A DNA stretch of 64,000 nucleotides, taken from the NCBI RefSeq assembly GCF_008254045.1, contig NZ_CP042425.1, forward strand, positions 558,001-622,000. The letters run 5' to 3'. Position numbers and translations under genes: made by a program. The DNA comes from Limnoglobus roseus (lineage in GTDB: Bacteria > Planctomycetota > Planctomycetia > Gemmatales > Gemmataceae). Numbering within the stretch: position 1 is the first letter of the stretch; every line of letters begins with the position of its first letter. The notes below the pieces were generated by a model. The model was not told the origin of the DNA. It searched no databases and saw only the letters and a list, made by a program, of their open reading frames with translations. Positions 44,967-52,314 of the stretch are shown one piece after another.

Positions 44967-45593
44967 ATGTGGCCCACCCCCGAACAGACCGACAAGCTCC
45001 TCGCCGACGCGGAAAAGAAGGAGGCCGGCGCGACCGACGCCCTCCTCGGCGAGTTCCGCGAGCCGCTCCGCCGCATGATCGGCCTGCGACTCGACCCGGC
45101 CCTCGCGAAGCGGGTGGACGCTTCCGACATCGTGCAGGACGTGCTCCTCGAAGCCAATCAACGGCTGACCGAGTACTTGAAGAAGCCCGACATGCCGTTC
45201 CACCTCTGGCTGCGGCACCTCGCACAAGATCGCATCATCGACACGCACCGCCGACACCGCCTGGCCCAACGGCGGAGCATCGACAAGGAGCAAGCCCTCG
45301 ACCGGCCCGCGTGGACGGACGAATCATCGGCCTCGCTCGCCCAGCAGTTCGTCGATCTGGAGCGCACGCCGGCCAGCGAAGCGATTCAAAAGGAGTTGCA
45401 GCGGAAGTTGGCCGACGCCGTGAACGCGCTCGACGACGACGACCGCGAAATGATCCTGATGCGGCACCACGAACTGCTGTCGAACCAAGAAGTCGCGGCC
45501 GCCCTGAAACTGACCGAGGCGGCCGCGAGCATGCGCTACCTGCGGGCGGTCCGCCGACTGAAGGCCGTGTTAGTGCCCGAGTCGCAAGGGTAG
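44967..45593 (+). CDS. ECF-type RNA polymerase sigma factor
   Basis: 208-residue sigma factor of the planctomycete ECF type. Region 2 (about 25-100) has LLGEFREPLRRMIGLRLDPA, then DASDIVQDVLLEANQRLTEY and FHLWLRHLAQDRIIDTHRRH. Region 4 (about 145-205) has MRHHELLSNQEVAAALKLTE and AAASMRYLRAVRRLKAVL, the helix-turn-helix that reads the -35 element. No anti-sigma factor is adjacent. It may drive the small stress-type genes around it, but this is only suggested by position. Confidence 0.92.
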   Translation: MWPTPEQTDKLLADAEKKEAGATDALLGEFREPLRRMIGLRLDPALAKRVDASDIVQDVLLEANQRLTEYLKKPDMPFHLWLRHLAQDRIIDTHRRHRLAQRRSIDKEQALDRPAWTDESSASLAQQFVDLERTPASEAIQKELQRKLADAVNALDDDDREMILMRHHELLSNQEVAAALKLTEAAASMRYLRAVRRLKAVLVPESQG

Positions 45594-45740
45594 ATTTCAA
45601 CGGCAAAATCGAGTCATCCCCGCTCGCCCGGCGAACCGTTGCCGTCCGTTCCTTCGCCGGCGGAATCGCGGACTTCCCCCGGTCACTCTCTTCCAAGCGG
45701 CACTCCGCCTGCTGTCACCGTGAGCGTCACTCTTCTTCTC

Positions 45741-45745
45741 GGAGG
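45741..45745 (+). promoter_or_regulatory. Shine-Dalgarno GGAGG
   Basis: GGAGG with a 6-base spacer before ATG 45752. It sets the start of the DUF2171 gene inside a much longer open frame that runs through the sigma-factor gene. Confidence 0.8.
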
Positions 45746-45751
45746 TCGCTC

Positions 45752-46108
45752 ATGTCCGTGCTGGCAAATGCGTATCTGGCGGTGGCGGTAACGGCCGAAA
45801 GTGCTTTCGATTTCCTGAAGCAGACGACCGGTCTCGGCGAACCGAGTACCGGGCCGGACTTCGGCGTTTCGGGGATTCGCCCGGGGATGGATGTGATCTC
45901 CGCCTGCGGCCAGCGCGTCGGCGTCGTCGACCGCCTCGACGGCACGTCGATCCAACTCGCGCGGCGGGAGAGCCTCGACGGCTGCCATCACTTCATCCCG
46001 GTCGGGTGGGTCGAACGGGTCGATGACCAAGTCCACCTGACCCGAAGTTGGGCCGATGTTGGCCAGAACTGGCAACCCGTCAGTGACACGAAAGAGCATG
46101 CCATCTGA
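45752..46108 (+). CDS. DUF2171-containing protein
   Basis: 118-residue soluble protein. The DUF2171 domain spans about 39-100: IRPGMDVISACGQRVGVVDR, then a short strand and HHFIPVGWVERVDDQVHLTR. This domain is a PRC-barrel-like fold often found in proteins linked with stress and desiccation. The N-terminal 35 residues (AYLAVAVTAESAFDFLKQTT) form an amphipathic helix of unknown role. First of four small genes in the same direction. Confidence 0.83.
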   Translation: MSVLANAYLAVAVTAESAFDFLKQTTGLGEPSTGPDFGVSGIRPGMDVISACGQRVGVVDRLDGTSIQLARRESLDGCHHFIPVGWVERVDDQVHLTRSWADVGQNWQPVSDTKEHAI

Positions 46109-46140
46109 ATCGGCGATTTGAGCATTCGACTTCCCAACTG

Positions 46141-46160
46141 AAGCCGCCGCGAGGCGGTTT
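46141..46160 (+). terminator. short hairpin after the DUF2171 gene
   Basis: 8-bp arms (46141-46148 and 46153-46160, one G-U pair) with a GCGA tetraloop followed by TTTCTTC. A weak terminator-like element separating the DUF2171 gene from the next three genes. Confidence 0.5.
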
Positions 46161-46309
46161 CTTCATTGGTGTCGGTCGTATCAGCGCCGCCGCGATCAGG
46201 CCGGCCATCTCTGGGCTGAAAATCCCGCCCGGTCGGGGGAATCAACGCGCCAACCGCGTTTGGCACATCGGTTGCTCGGTTGTTCCGCATCTTCGCGGAG
46301 GACTTCGAG

Positions 46310-46741
46310 ATGCCAGCCACCATGGATACGCCTGAAACGAAAACGCCCAATCCGGCGGCCGGCGAGAACACCGGCACAATTACGAGCCTCATCACCGGGA
46401 TCCTCGACGACGGCAAGACGCTAGCCCGTCAACAGATGGAGATGTTCAAGAGCGAAGTCCGCGAGGACTTCAAGAAGTCCGTTCAGGCCGCTCAGTACGG
46501 CGGCATGGGCATGGCCTGCTTGATCGTCGGTGCACTCGGCTTGGTGACGGCCGTCGCCTACCTGCTTCACGAGCAATTCCACCTGTCGATGTGGGTGTCG
46601 TGGGGCATCATCAGTTTGGTCTTTCTGGGGATTGGGGCGGCCCTGGCACTGGCGAGCGACCGCATTCTGAAAAGCTTCAACCCCCTGCCCGATAAAGCTC
46701 TCACGGCTGTGAAGGAGAATCTGACATGGAACAAAAAATAG
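46310..46741 (+). CDS. phage-holin-family (Holin-X type) membrane protein
   Basis: 143-residue membrane protein of the bacterial Phage_holin_3_6 family, which despite its name is chromosomal and has no proven lytic role. N-terminal soluble/amphipathic part 1-60 (SLITGILDDGKTLARQQMEM is typical), then two helices at about 68-90 (GMGMACLIVGALGLVTAVAY) and 99-122 (MWVSWGIISLVFLGIGAALA). GGAGG eight bases before the ATG sets the start. Its end overlaps the next gene by 16 bases, so the two are co-translated. Confidence 0.85.
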   Translation: MPATMDTPETKTPNPAAGENTGTITSLITGILDDGKTLARQQMEMFKSEVREDFKKSVQAAQYGGMGMACLIVGALGLVTAVAYLLHEQFHLSMWVSWGIISLVFLGIGAALALASDRILKSFNPLPDKALTAVKENLTWNKK

Positions 46742-47355
46742 ACCCCCTGACCCCTCCTGAGCGAACGCCGGAGGAGATTGAACGGGAAATGGCCCAGACA
46801 CGCGAGGCCATCTCGGAGAAAGTCGCGGCCCTGGAAACCCAGGTGATGAGCACCGTCCAGACGGCTGCCGACACGATCTCGGGCACGGTCGAAGCGGTCA
46901 AGGAGATGGTCACGACCGGCCCCGGGGCGATTAGCGACACGGTCAAGGAGTCGCTTACCTCGGTGGGCGATGCGGTGAAAGAGCAGTTGGACTTCAGCAA
47001 GAAGATTCGCGACAACCCCTGGGAATCGGTCCTCGCGGCGACGGCGGCGGGCGTCATTGCGGGCCTCTTCGCCTTCGGCCGACGGCCCCCGAGTGCCACC
47101 GCCGAGATGACCCCGGCGGCCCAACGGTTCGCCGACCCGGTGCCGTCCAGCCCGCCCCCGCCCCGCGAACCGGGCCTACTCGACGGCGTGTGGAATCACA
47201 TCCGCCAGGAGCTGACCCAGTTGGCCGAGGAAGCGTGGAAGACGGCTTCCGAATCGCTCCGCGAGAACATCCACACGGAAGTCCCGAACCTCATCAAGAC
47301 GACCGTCGAGTCCGGGACCACCGGCGTTGTGAACCGCTTGAAAAACCATGTTTAA
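46726..47355 (+). CDS. DUF3618-containing membrane-associated protein
   Basis: 209-residue protein. The DUF3618 motif ERTPEEIEREMAQTREAISE lies at residues 12-31, followed by a long amphipathic/coiled-coil segment (about 32-95) with apolipoprotein-like repeats. A membrane-inserting stretch at about 100-117 (WESVLAATAAGVIAGLFAFG) resembles the DUF883/ElaB C-terminal anchor. A Pro-rich linker and a second helical region complete it. Together with the holin-like gene it forms a common bacterial envelope-stress pair; the role may be membrane or ribosome association under stress. Confidence 0.83.
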   Translation: MEQKIDPLTPPERTPEEIEREMAQTREAISEKVAALETQVMSTVQTAADTISGTVEAVKEMVTTGPGAISDTVKESLTSVGDAVKEQLDFSKKIRDNPWESVLAATAAGVIAGLFAFGRRPPSATAEMTPAAQRFADPVPSSPPPPREPGLLDGVWNHIRQELTQLAEEAWKTASESLRENIHTEVPNLIKTTVESGTTGVVNRLKNHV

Positions 47356-47376
47356 CATTCCTTAGGAGAACCTACC

Positions 47377-47589
47377 ATGCGTCTCATCGGCATCATCCTG
47401 ATCGCGCTCGGCGCGCTCAGCCTCGGATACGGCGGCTTCAGCTACGTGTCCCGCGAAAAGGTCGTGGACGCCGGGCCGATTCAGGTGAGTGCGGACAAGG
47501 AAAAGTACGTCTTCGTTCCGCCGGTCGTGGGCGGGATTGCCGTGGTCGCGGGCTTGGTGATGCTCGCCAGTGGGAAGCGGGACGTGTAA
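47377..47589 (+). CDS. 70-residue DUF3185-like membrane protein
   Basis: Two transmembrane helices, 4-24 (IGIILIALGALSLGYGGFSY) and about 47-66 (VPPVVGGIAVVAGLVMLASG), with the intervening segment VSREKVVDAGPIQVSADKEK. This matches the DUF3185 pattern (ReKvxDxGPI between two helices). It starts 21 bases after the DUF3618 gene with TAGGAGAA before the ATG, and is the last gene of the small-protein group, followed by a strong terminator. Confidence 0.82.
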   Translation: MRLIGIILIALGALSLGYGGFSYVSREKVVDAGPIQVSADKEKYVFVPPVVGGIAVVAGLVMLASGKRDV

Positions 47590-47610
47590 GGGTCGGTTGT
47601 TCCACCACGC

Positions 47611-47638
47611 AAAGCGGAGGGCCTGTGCCCTCCGCTTT
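47611..47638 (+). terminator. rho-independent terminator
   Basis: 12-bp perfect arms AAAGCGGAGGGC (47611-47622) and GCCCTCCGCTTT (47627-47638) with a CTGT loop and T-tail, ending the small stress-type operon. Confidence 0.9.
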
Positions 47639-47719
47639 TACTATGTCCCACGCCGATTCCAAATTCGGGGCATCGGCGTGCGAATAAAATGACACGGTTA
47701 CAGCCAGAGAACACGCCCC

Positions 47720-50700
47720 ATGGAACTCTTCGCGGACGGATCAATCCCGGCAGCCCCTAACGGTGCCCTCCCCTCCTCTTACCTCATTCTCCTCGGACTG
47801 ATCGGCATCGTTCTCGTCGCGTACCTGCTCTATTACGTCGGCATCATCGGCTTCGTCGTACGCACTCTCAGTTCGCTCATCCGGGGGTGCATCCGCGGCG
47901 GCTTCCGTGCCTGGGAGTTACTCTTCTCCGACCTGTCGTGGCGGCAATTCCTCGCCCTCGTTCTGGGCTTGATCGCCGTCGGCGTGACCACGGCCGGCGA
48001 ACTGCCCCTCGTGCCGATCGTCTTCGGTGCGGCGACCGTGTTCATGGGCGTCGTCACCTGCTTCGCGTACATGTCGATCGACCTGGAACGGTACGACGTG
48101 GAGCGCGGCTACAAGGCCGTCTACAACCCCCTGAAGGGGCAGGCACTGGCGTTGAACCTCATTCGCTACGGCGACCGCGTCGGGGTTACGCTCCTGGGCG
48201 CGGCAGCCGTCGGCGTGATCGGCGGCTTCGCCCTGCTGAACTTCGGCCTATCCCAGTCGGTCGGCCAGAACTGGTACACGATGCCGCAAGACCGCGCGGC
48301 CGTCGGATACGTCGACTTCCTCGCCTACGCCGTCATCAACCTGTACCAACTCGTGGACTTTCTCGACCTCGCGGCGGCCCGCGGCCTGCTCAACGTCACG
48401 CACATCCGTCAAACGTACTGGCCGGCCGCGGCGATGCTCGTGGCCTTCAAGACGTTCTTCACCCTGATCCTGCTCCAGCAGATTTTCGCGTCGATCCGCC
48501 AGGGGCAGGCGCTGACGGCCGCCATCGCCGACTTCTGGAGTCCGCACCCGCCGATTCAGGAGCGGGCCCGCAACGCGCTGCCGCAGTACGGGGTCGGCGT
48601 CGTCCGCCCGTTGCTCGCGTCGCTCCGCACGCTCCCGGCCATGACCCGCGAGCAGCGCGACCAACTCCCGTTGGTGATCGCCGCCCTCGGCCCGAACTCG
48701 ATCCCCGCCCTTCGCGACCACCTGCACGATTCGCACGAGGGCGTCCGCGCCGTCACCGCCGCGGCCCTCGGCCACCTCCACGCCCTGGAAGCCCTGCCCG
48801 AGTTGGTGCGGTTGAAGGACGACGCGAGCGATTTCGTGCGGCAGGAAGTAGCCGATGCCCTGGGAACCCTCGGCGGCCCAGCCTTGCACAAGGCCCAGCG
48901 CCGGTCCCGCGTCCCGACCCGCATGCCCGGCCAACGCGGCTTCCGCTGGAAGTTCTTCCGCCGCCGCGGGTCGGCCATGACCAACCCCCAAGAGTGCGTG
49001 GAGACGGTCGTCGCCGCACTACGAGCTTCGCTGACCGACGCGGCGTCCGGCGTGCGCGTCCGGGCCGCCCGGGCGTTGGGGCAAATCGGCCGGGCGGCAG
49101 CTCCGGCAGCCGGTGACTTGATCGAATGCCTCGACGACGCCGACGAGACGGTGCAGTGCCAAGCGGCCGAGGCGTTGGGCATGATCGGGAACAAGGACGC
49201 CGTGCCCGCCCTCGCGGGGAAGCTCACCGACCCGAACCCCGCCGTGAAGGCCGCCGCCGCCCACGCGCTCGGCGACTTCAAACAAGCCGCCAAGCTCTCG
49301 ATGTCGGACCTGGTCTTGCTCCTGAACGACCCCGAGCCGCACGTGCGGGAGGCGGTGATTTCGACCATCGGCCGGATCGGCACGTTCGACGGTGAGGTGG
49401 CCGAGTCGCTGGCCGAAGGGCTAACGAGTTCCGACCCCCTCCTTCACGCGCAGACGGCGGAAGCCCTCGGGGCGATCGGCAGCGCCGCCGCCGACGCCGC
49501 CCCGGCCCTGGTGGAATCGCTGACCAGCAGCAGCGACCGCGTGCGGGCGAAGGCGGCGGAGGCGCTCGGCAAGATCGGCGAATCCGCCGCCGAGGCGGCC
49601 GTGCCCGGCCTCGTGCGGGCACTGAAGGACAAGGACACCTGGGTGAGCGCCGTGGCGGCCGAGGCCCTCGGCGAGATGGGCGAGGCCGCCGAGGACGCGG
49701 TCCCGTCGCTCGTGCGGTCTCTTCACCACGTCAACCCGATGGTCCGGGCGAAGGCGGCCGAGGCGCTCGGCAAGATGGGCGAATCTGCCGTCGAGGCGCT
49801 CGACTCGTTGAAGGACGCGACCCATGACGATGACGGGGCCGTGCGGGCGAACGCTCTGGCGGCGTTGATTGAGATTGCCCCGGTCGCGCCGGGTTCCAAC
49901 GAAGCGATGACCGCCGCCCTTCAGGACCCCGACCCCCGCGTGCGGGCGGCCACGGCCGAAGCGTGGGGCAAGCGGCCGGACGTGTCAGAAGCCGACGCCC
50001 TTCAACTGCTGCCGTTGTTAGAAGACGCGAACGACCAGGTGAAGTACCAAGTCCTGCGCACCCTGCCGAAGTTCGCGGGCACGACGCCGGCCGTCGTCGA
50101 GGGCCTCTGCCGCCGCCTGCTGGACGACGACAGCGCGTGGATTCAGGCCACGGCCGCTCAGGCGCTCGGCCAACTCGGACCGGAAGCCGTCGAAGCCGGA
50201 CCGGCCTTGCTGCGGGCCGCCCGCACGGGCGAGTCGTCGGTCCGGGAAGAGGCGCTGTGGGCGATCACGATGATCCAACCGCCCGAGGCGGCCGCCGCGC
50301 TCGGCGAGGGGATGCGGGACGGCAGCCCGGACGTTCGCCGCGTGGCGTCGGCCGGGTGGATGAAGGCGGCCGCCATCCCGGAGACGGCAATCCCGTACCT
50401 CGTGGAAGGCTTGCGCGACCCCGAAGTGCAGGTGCGGGCGAACGCCGCCTACGCCCTCTCGCGGTTGGAGGAACTCCCACCCGAGGCCGTGCCCCTGCTG
50501 CTCGAATGCGCCGCCGACCCGAACGACGGCCTCCGGTTGAACGCCGTGATGGCCCTGAAGGAATCGACCACCCGCGGCACGACGGACCTTCTCGCGAGTC
50601 TGATCGACGACCCGAACTCGCGCATCCGCCTGATCGCGGCCGGGGCCGTGTTGACGGTAGACGCGACTCATCCCGAAGCCGCGGCCGCCGTGCGGGCCGC

Positions 50701-50932
50701 CCTCGCCGACCCGGCCCTGCGCCTGCGGCAGATCGGCGTGAGCATCCTCGACTCGCTCGCCGACCGCGGCCGGGCGTTCCTCGCCGACCTGCGGTCGCGA
50801 CTCTCGGAGGAAGAGCACGCCGGACTTCGGGAAGAAGTGAGTCAACTCGTCGCGAAACTGGAAGCCCTGCCGCCGGACGAGCCCGAGGCCCGGGCCGAGG
50901 AATCGCCCCCGATCGCCTTCGCGATTCCATAG
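47720..50932 (+). CDS. membrane-anchored HEAT-repeat protein
   Basis: 1070-residue protein. The N-terminal 270 residues are membrane-embedded, with helices at about 17-50 (YLILLGLIGIVLVAYLLYYV), 75-115, 155-180 and 235-255. The remaining 750 residues (about 290-1045) are a continuous series of HEAT/PBS-lyase-like repeats, each about 31 residues, for example RVRAKAAEALGKIGESAAEA. The repeats should form a curved solenoid for protein binding, exposed on one side of the membrane. Ends in an acidic tail. The next gene starts 10 bases later and is probably in the same operon. Function is unknown. Confidence 0.88.
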   Translation: MELFADGSIPAAPNGALPSSYLILLGLIGIVLVAYLLYYVGIIGFVVRTLSSLIRGCIRGGFRAWELLFSDLSWRQFLALVLGLIAVGVTTAGELPLVPIVFGAATVFMGVVTCFAYMSIDLERYDVERGYKAVYNPLKGQALALNLIRYGDRVGVTLLGAAAVGVIGGFALLNFGLSQSVGQNWYTMPQDRAAVGYVDFLAYAVINLYQLVDFLDLAAARGLLNVTHIRQTYWPAAAMLVAFKTFFTLILLQQIFASIRQGQALTAAIADFWSPHPPIQERARNALPQYGVGVVRPLLASLRTLPAMTREQRDQLPLVIAALGPNSIPALRDHLHDSHEGVRAVTAAALGHLHALEALPELVRLKDDASDFVRQEVADALGTLGGPALHKAQRRSRVPTRMPGQRGFRWKFFRRRGSAMTNPQECVETVVAALRASLTDAASGVRVRAARALGQIGRAAAPAAGDLIECLDDADETVQCQAAEALGMIGNKDAVPALAGKLTDPNPAVKAAAAHALGDFKQAAKLSMSDLVLLLNDPEPHVREAVISTIGRIGTFDGEVAESLAEGLTSSDPLLHAQTAEALGAIGSAAADAAPALVESLTSSSDRVRAKAAEALGKIGESAAEAAVPGLVRALKDKDTWVSAVAAEALGEMGEAAEDAVPSLVRSLHHVNPMVRAKAAEALGKMGESAVEALDSLKDATHDDDGAVRANALAALIEIAPVAPGSNEAMTAALQDPDPRVRAATAEAWGKRPDVSEADALQLLPLLEDANDQVKYQVLRTLPKFAGTTPAVVEGLCRRLLDDDSAWIQATAAQALGQLGPEAVEAGPALLRAARTGESSVREEALWAITMIQPPEAAAALGEGMRDGSPDVRRVASAGWMKAAAIPETAIPYLVEGLRDPEVQVRANAAYALSRLEELPPEAVPLLLECAADPNDGLRLNAVMALKESTTRGTTDLLASLIDDPNSRIRLIAAGAVLTVDATHPEAAAAVRAALADPALRLRQIGVSILDSLADRGRAFLADLRSRLSEEEHAGLREEVSQLVAKLEALPPDEPEARAEESPPIAFAIP

Positions 50933-50942
50933 GCTATCCGCC

Positions 50943-51443
50943 ATGCCGTTCACCGTTGCCTGCCCGAGTTGTTCCGCCAGCCTCACGGTCCCCGACACGG
51001 CCGCCGGTAAGCGCGTCCGGTGCCCGAAGTGTCAGGCGGCCGTCCCCGTCCCGGCGGCGGAAGGGGATTTCGAAGTCGTCGACGATCACGCCCCGCCCCC
51101 GGTTCGGGCGAAGCCCGTGAAGAAGAAGCCCGTCGCTGTTGAAGAGGATGATGAGTCACCGCCGCCCCGGAAACGGTCCCGCGACGAACGGGCTGAAGAT
51201 GATGAGGAAGACGAACGCCCGCGGAAGAAACGCCGCCGGGATGACGACGAAGACGAGTATGACCGGCCGCGCCGGCGCAGGAAAGGCGAATCCGGCGGCG
51301 TCTCGATGACGCGGAACATCATCATGGGCATCGTACTGCTCGCGCTGGCCGCCGTGGCCGGCTACATCTTCTACACGAAGCTGAACCCACCCGACGACGC
51401 ACCGAAGACCGATCCCCGCATCGTCGTGCCCGCGAAGTCGTGA
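50943..51443 (+). CDS. zinc-ribbon protein with charged linker and membrane anchor
   Basis: 166-residue protein. Residues 1-40 form an MJ0042-type zinc ribbon with CPSC (8-11) and CPKC (27-30). A long charged, disordered segment (about 45-118) alternates acidic (EEDDE) and basic (RRRRK) runs. One transmembrane helix lies at about 121-141 (TRNIIMGIVLLALAAVAGYI). The order suggests a cytoplasmic zinc ribbon tethered to the membrane. It follows the HEAT protein by 10 bases and converges on the Sel1 gene with 7 bases between stops. Confidence 0.8.
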   Translation: MPFTVACPSCSASLTVPDTAAGKRVRCPKCQAAVPVPAAEGDFEVVDDHAPPPVRAKPVKKKPVAVEEDDESPPPRKRSRDERAEDDEEDERPRKKRRRDDDEDEYDRPRRRRKGESGGVSMTRNIIMGIVLLALAAVAGYIFYTKLNPPDDAPKTDPRIVVPAKS

Positions 51444-51450
51444 TCGAACG

Positions 51451-52263
51451 TCACTCCACCACCAGCAACTCGCCAAGGGCGCACGCGGCTTCTTCGCAGC
51501 CGGCGTCGGCGGCGCGGTTCAGCCACTCGACCGCGGCGGGCACGTCTGTCGCGACGCCACGGCCGGTGAGGTGGAGTTGGCCGAGGTGGAGCATCGCCTG
51601 CGGCACGCCGTCCTCGGCCGCCCGCAAGTACCACGTCGCCGCGAGGCCGGGGTTCTCCGGCACGCCCCAACCGCGATCGTGCATCAGGCCGAAGTTCGCC
51701 ATGCCGCCGGGGTGGTCGGTCTTCGCCAACTCGCGGAAGAGTTGGGCCGCTTCGAGGTAGTTCGGCTTCACCAACTCGCCGGCGATCAGCAGCGACCCGA
51801 GGTTCAGTTTCGCCCGACGGTAGCCCTGCTTGGCAGCCGCCCGGTACCAGTGGATCGCCTCGTGGTGGTTCCGGGTGACGCCGCGGCCGGCGTGGAAGAA
51901 CGTGCCGAGGGCGAACGCCGCCTCGGCGAAACCGCGTTCGGCTGCGTAGTGGACCCACTTCGCGGCACTCACCTCGTCGCGTAGTTCGTCCGGCCCCTCG
52001 CACCGGATCAGGCCGAGGTTGAAGGCCGCGCAGGCCTCGCCGCGGCCGGCCGCCTTCTCGTACCACGCGACGGCCAGCGGCAGGTTCCGCGACGTGCCGG
52101 TCCCTTCCTCGCAGCGGTGGGCCACCTCGAACATCGCCTCGGCATCCTTGCCGCCGTCGGCGATCACGTGCAGGTCGCGCGGGCCGAGGTCGGTGTACTT
52201 CGCCGGCGCGAACCGGCGGAGGCCGTCGAGGCTGAGGTCGCAAACGAGTTCGGCAAGGGACAT
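51451..52263 (-). CDS. Sel1-repeat protein
   Basis: 270-residue protein of Sel1-like TPR repeats. Seven or so units of about 36 residues run from residue 40, for example AFALGTFFHAGRGVTRNHHE, AIHWYRAAAKQGYRRAKLNL and AMLHLGQLHLTGRGVATDVP. Such solenoids mediate protein-protein contacts. The start at 52263 (MSLAELVCDLSLDGLRR) follows the upstream kinase stop by 51 bases on the same strand, so it is likely expressed with the kinase-DUF1080 gene and could be its partner; this is inferred from position. Confidence 0.87.
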   Translation of the reverse strand: MSLAELVCDLSLDGLRRFAPAKYTDLGPRDLHVIADGGKDAEAMFEVAHRCEEGTGTSRNLPLAVAWYEKAAGRGEACAAFNLGLIRCEGPDELRDEVSAAKWVHYAAERGFAEAAFALGTFFHAGRGVTRNHHEAIHWYRAAAKQGYRRAKLNLGSLLIAGELVKPNYLEAAQLFRELAKTDHPGGMANFGLMHDRGWGVPENPGLAATWYLRAAEDGVPQAMLHLGQLHLTGRGVATDVPAAVEWLNRAADAGCEEAACALGELLVVE

Positions 52264-52314
52264 GGCGCACTCCGGACGGGGTCGCCGAAGTGTAGAACGC
52301 AATCCGCGGCCGGG

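Noticed and set aside
46310..46741. Holin-family gene as a sign of a prophage
   Set aside because: The neighbours are DUF3618 and DUF3185-like genes, with no phage structural, integrase or lysin gene. This holin-X type is a normal chromosomal family.
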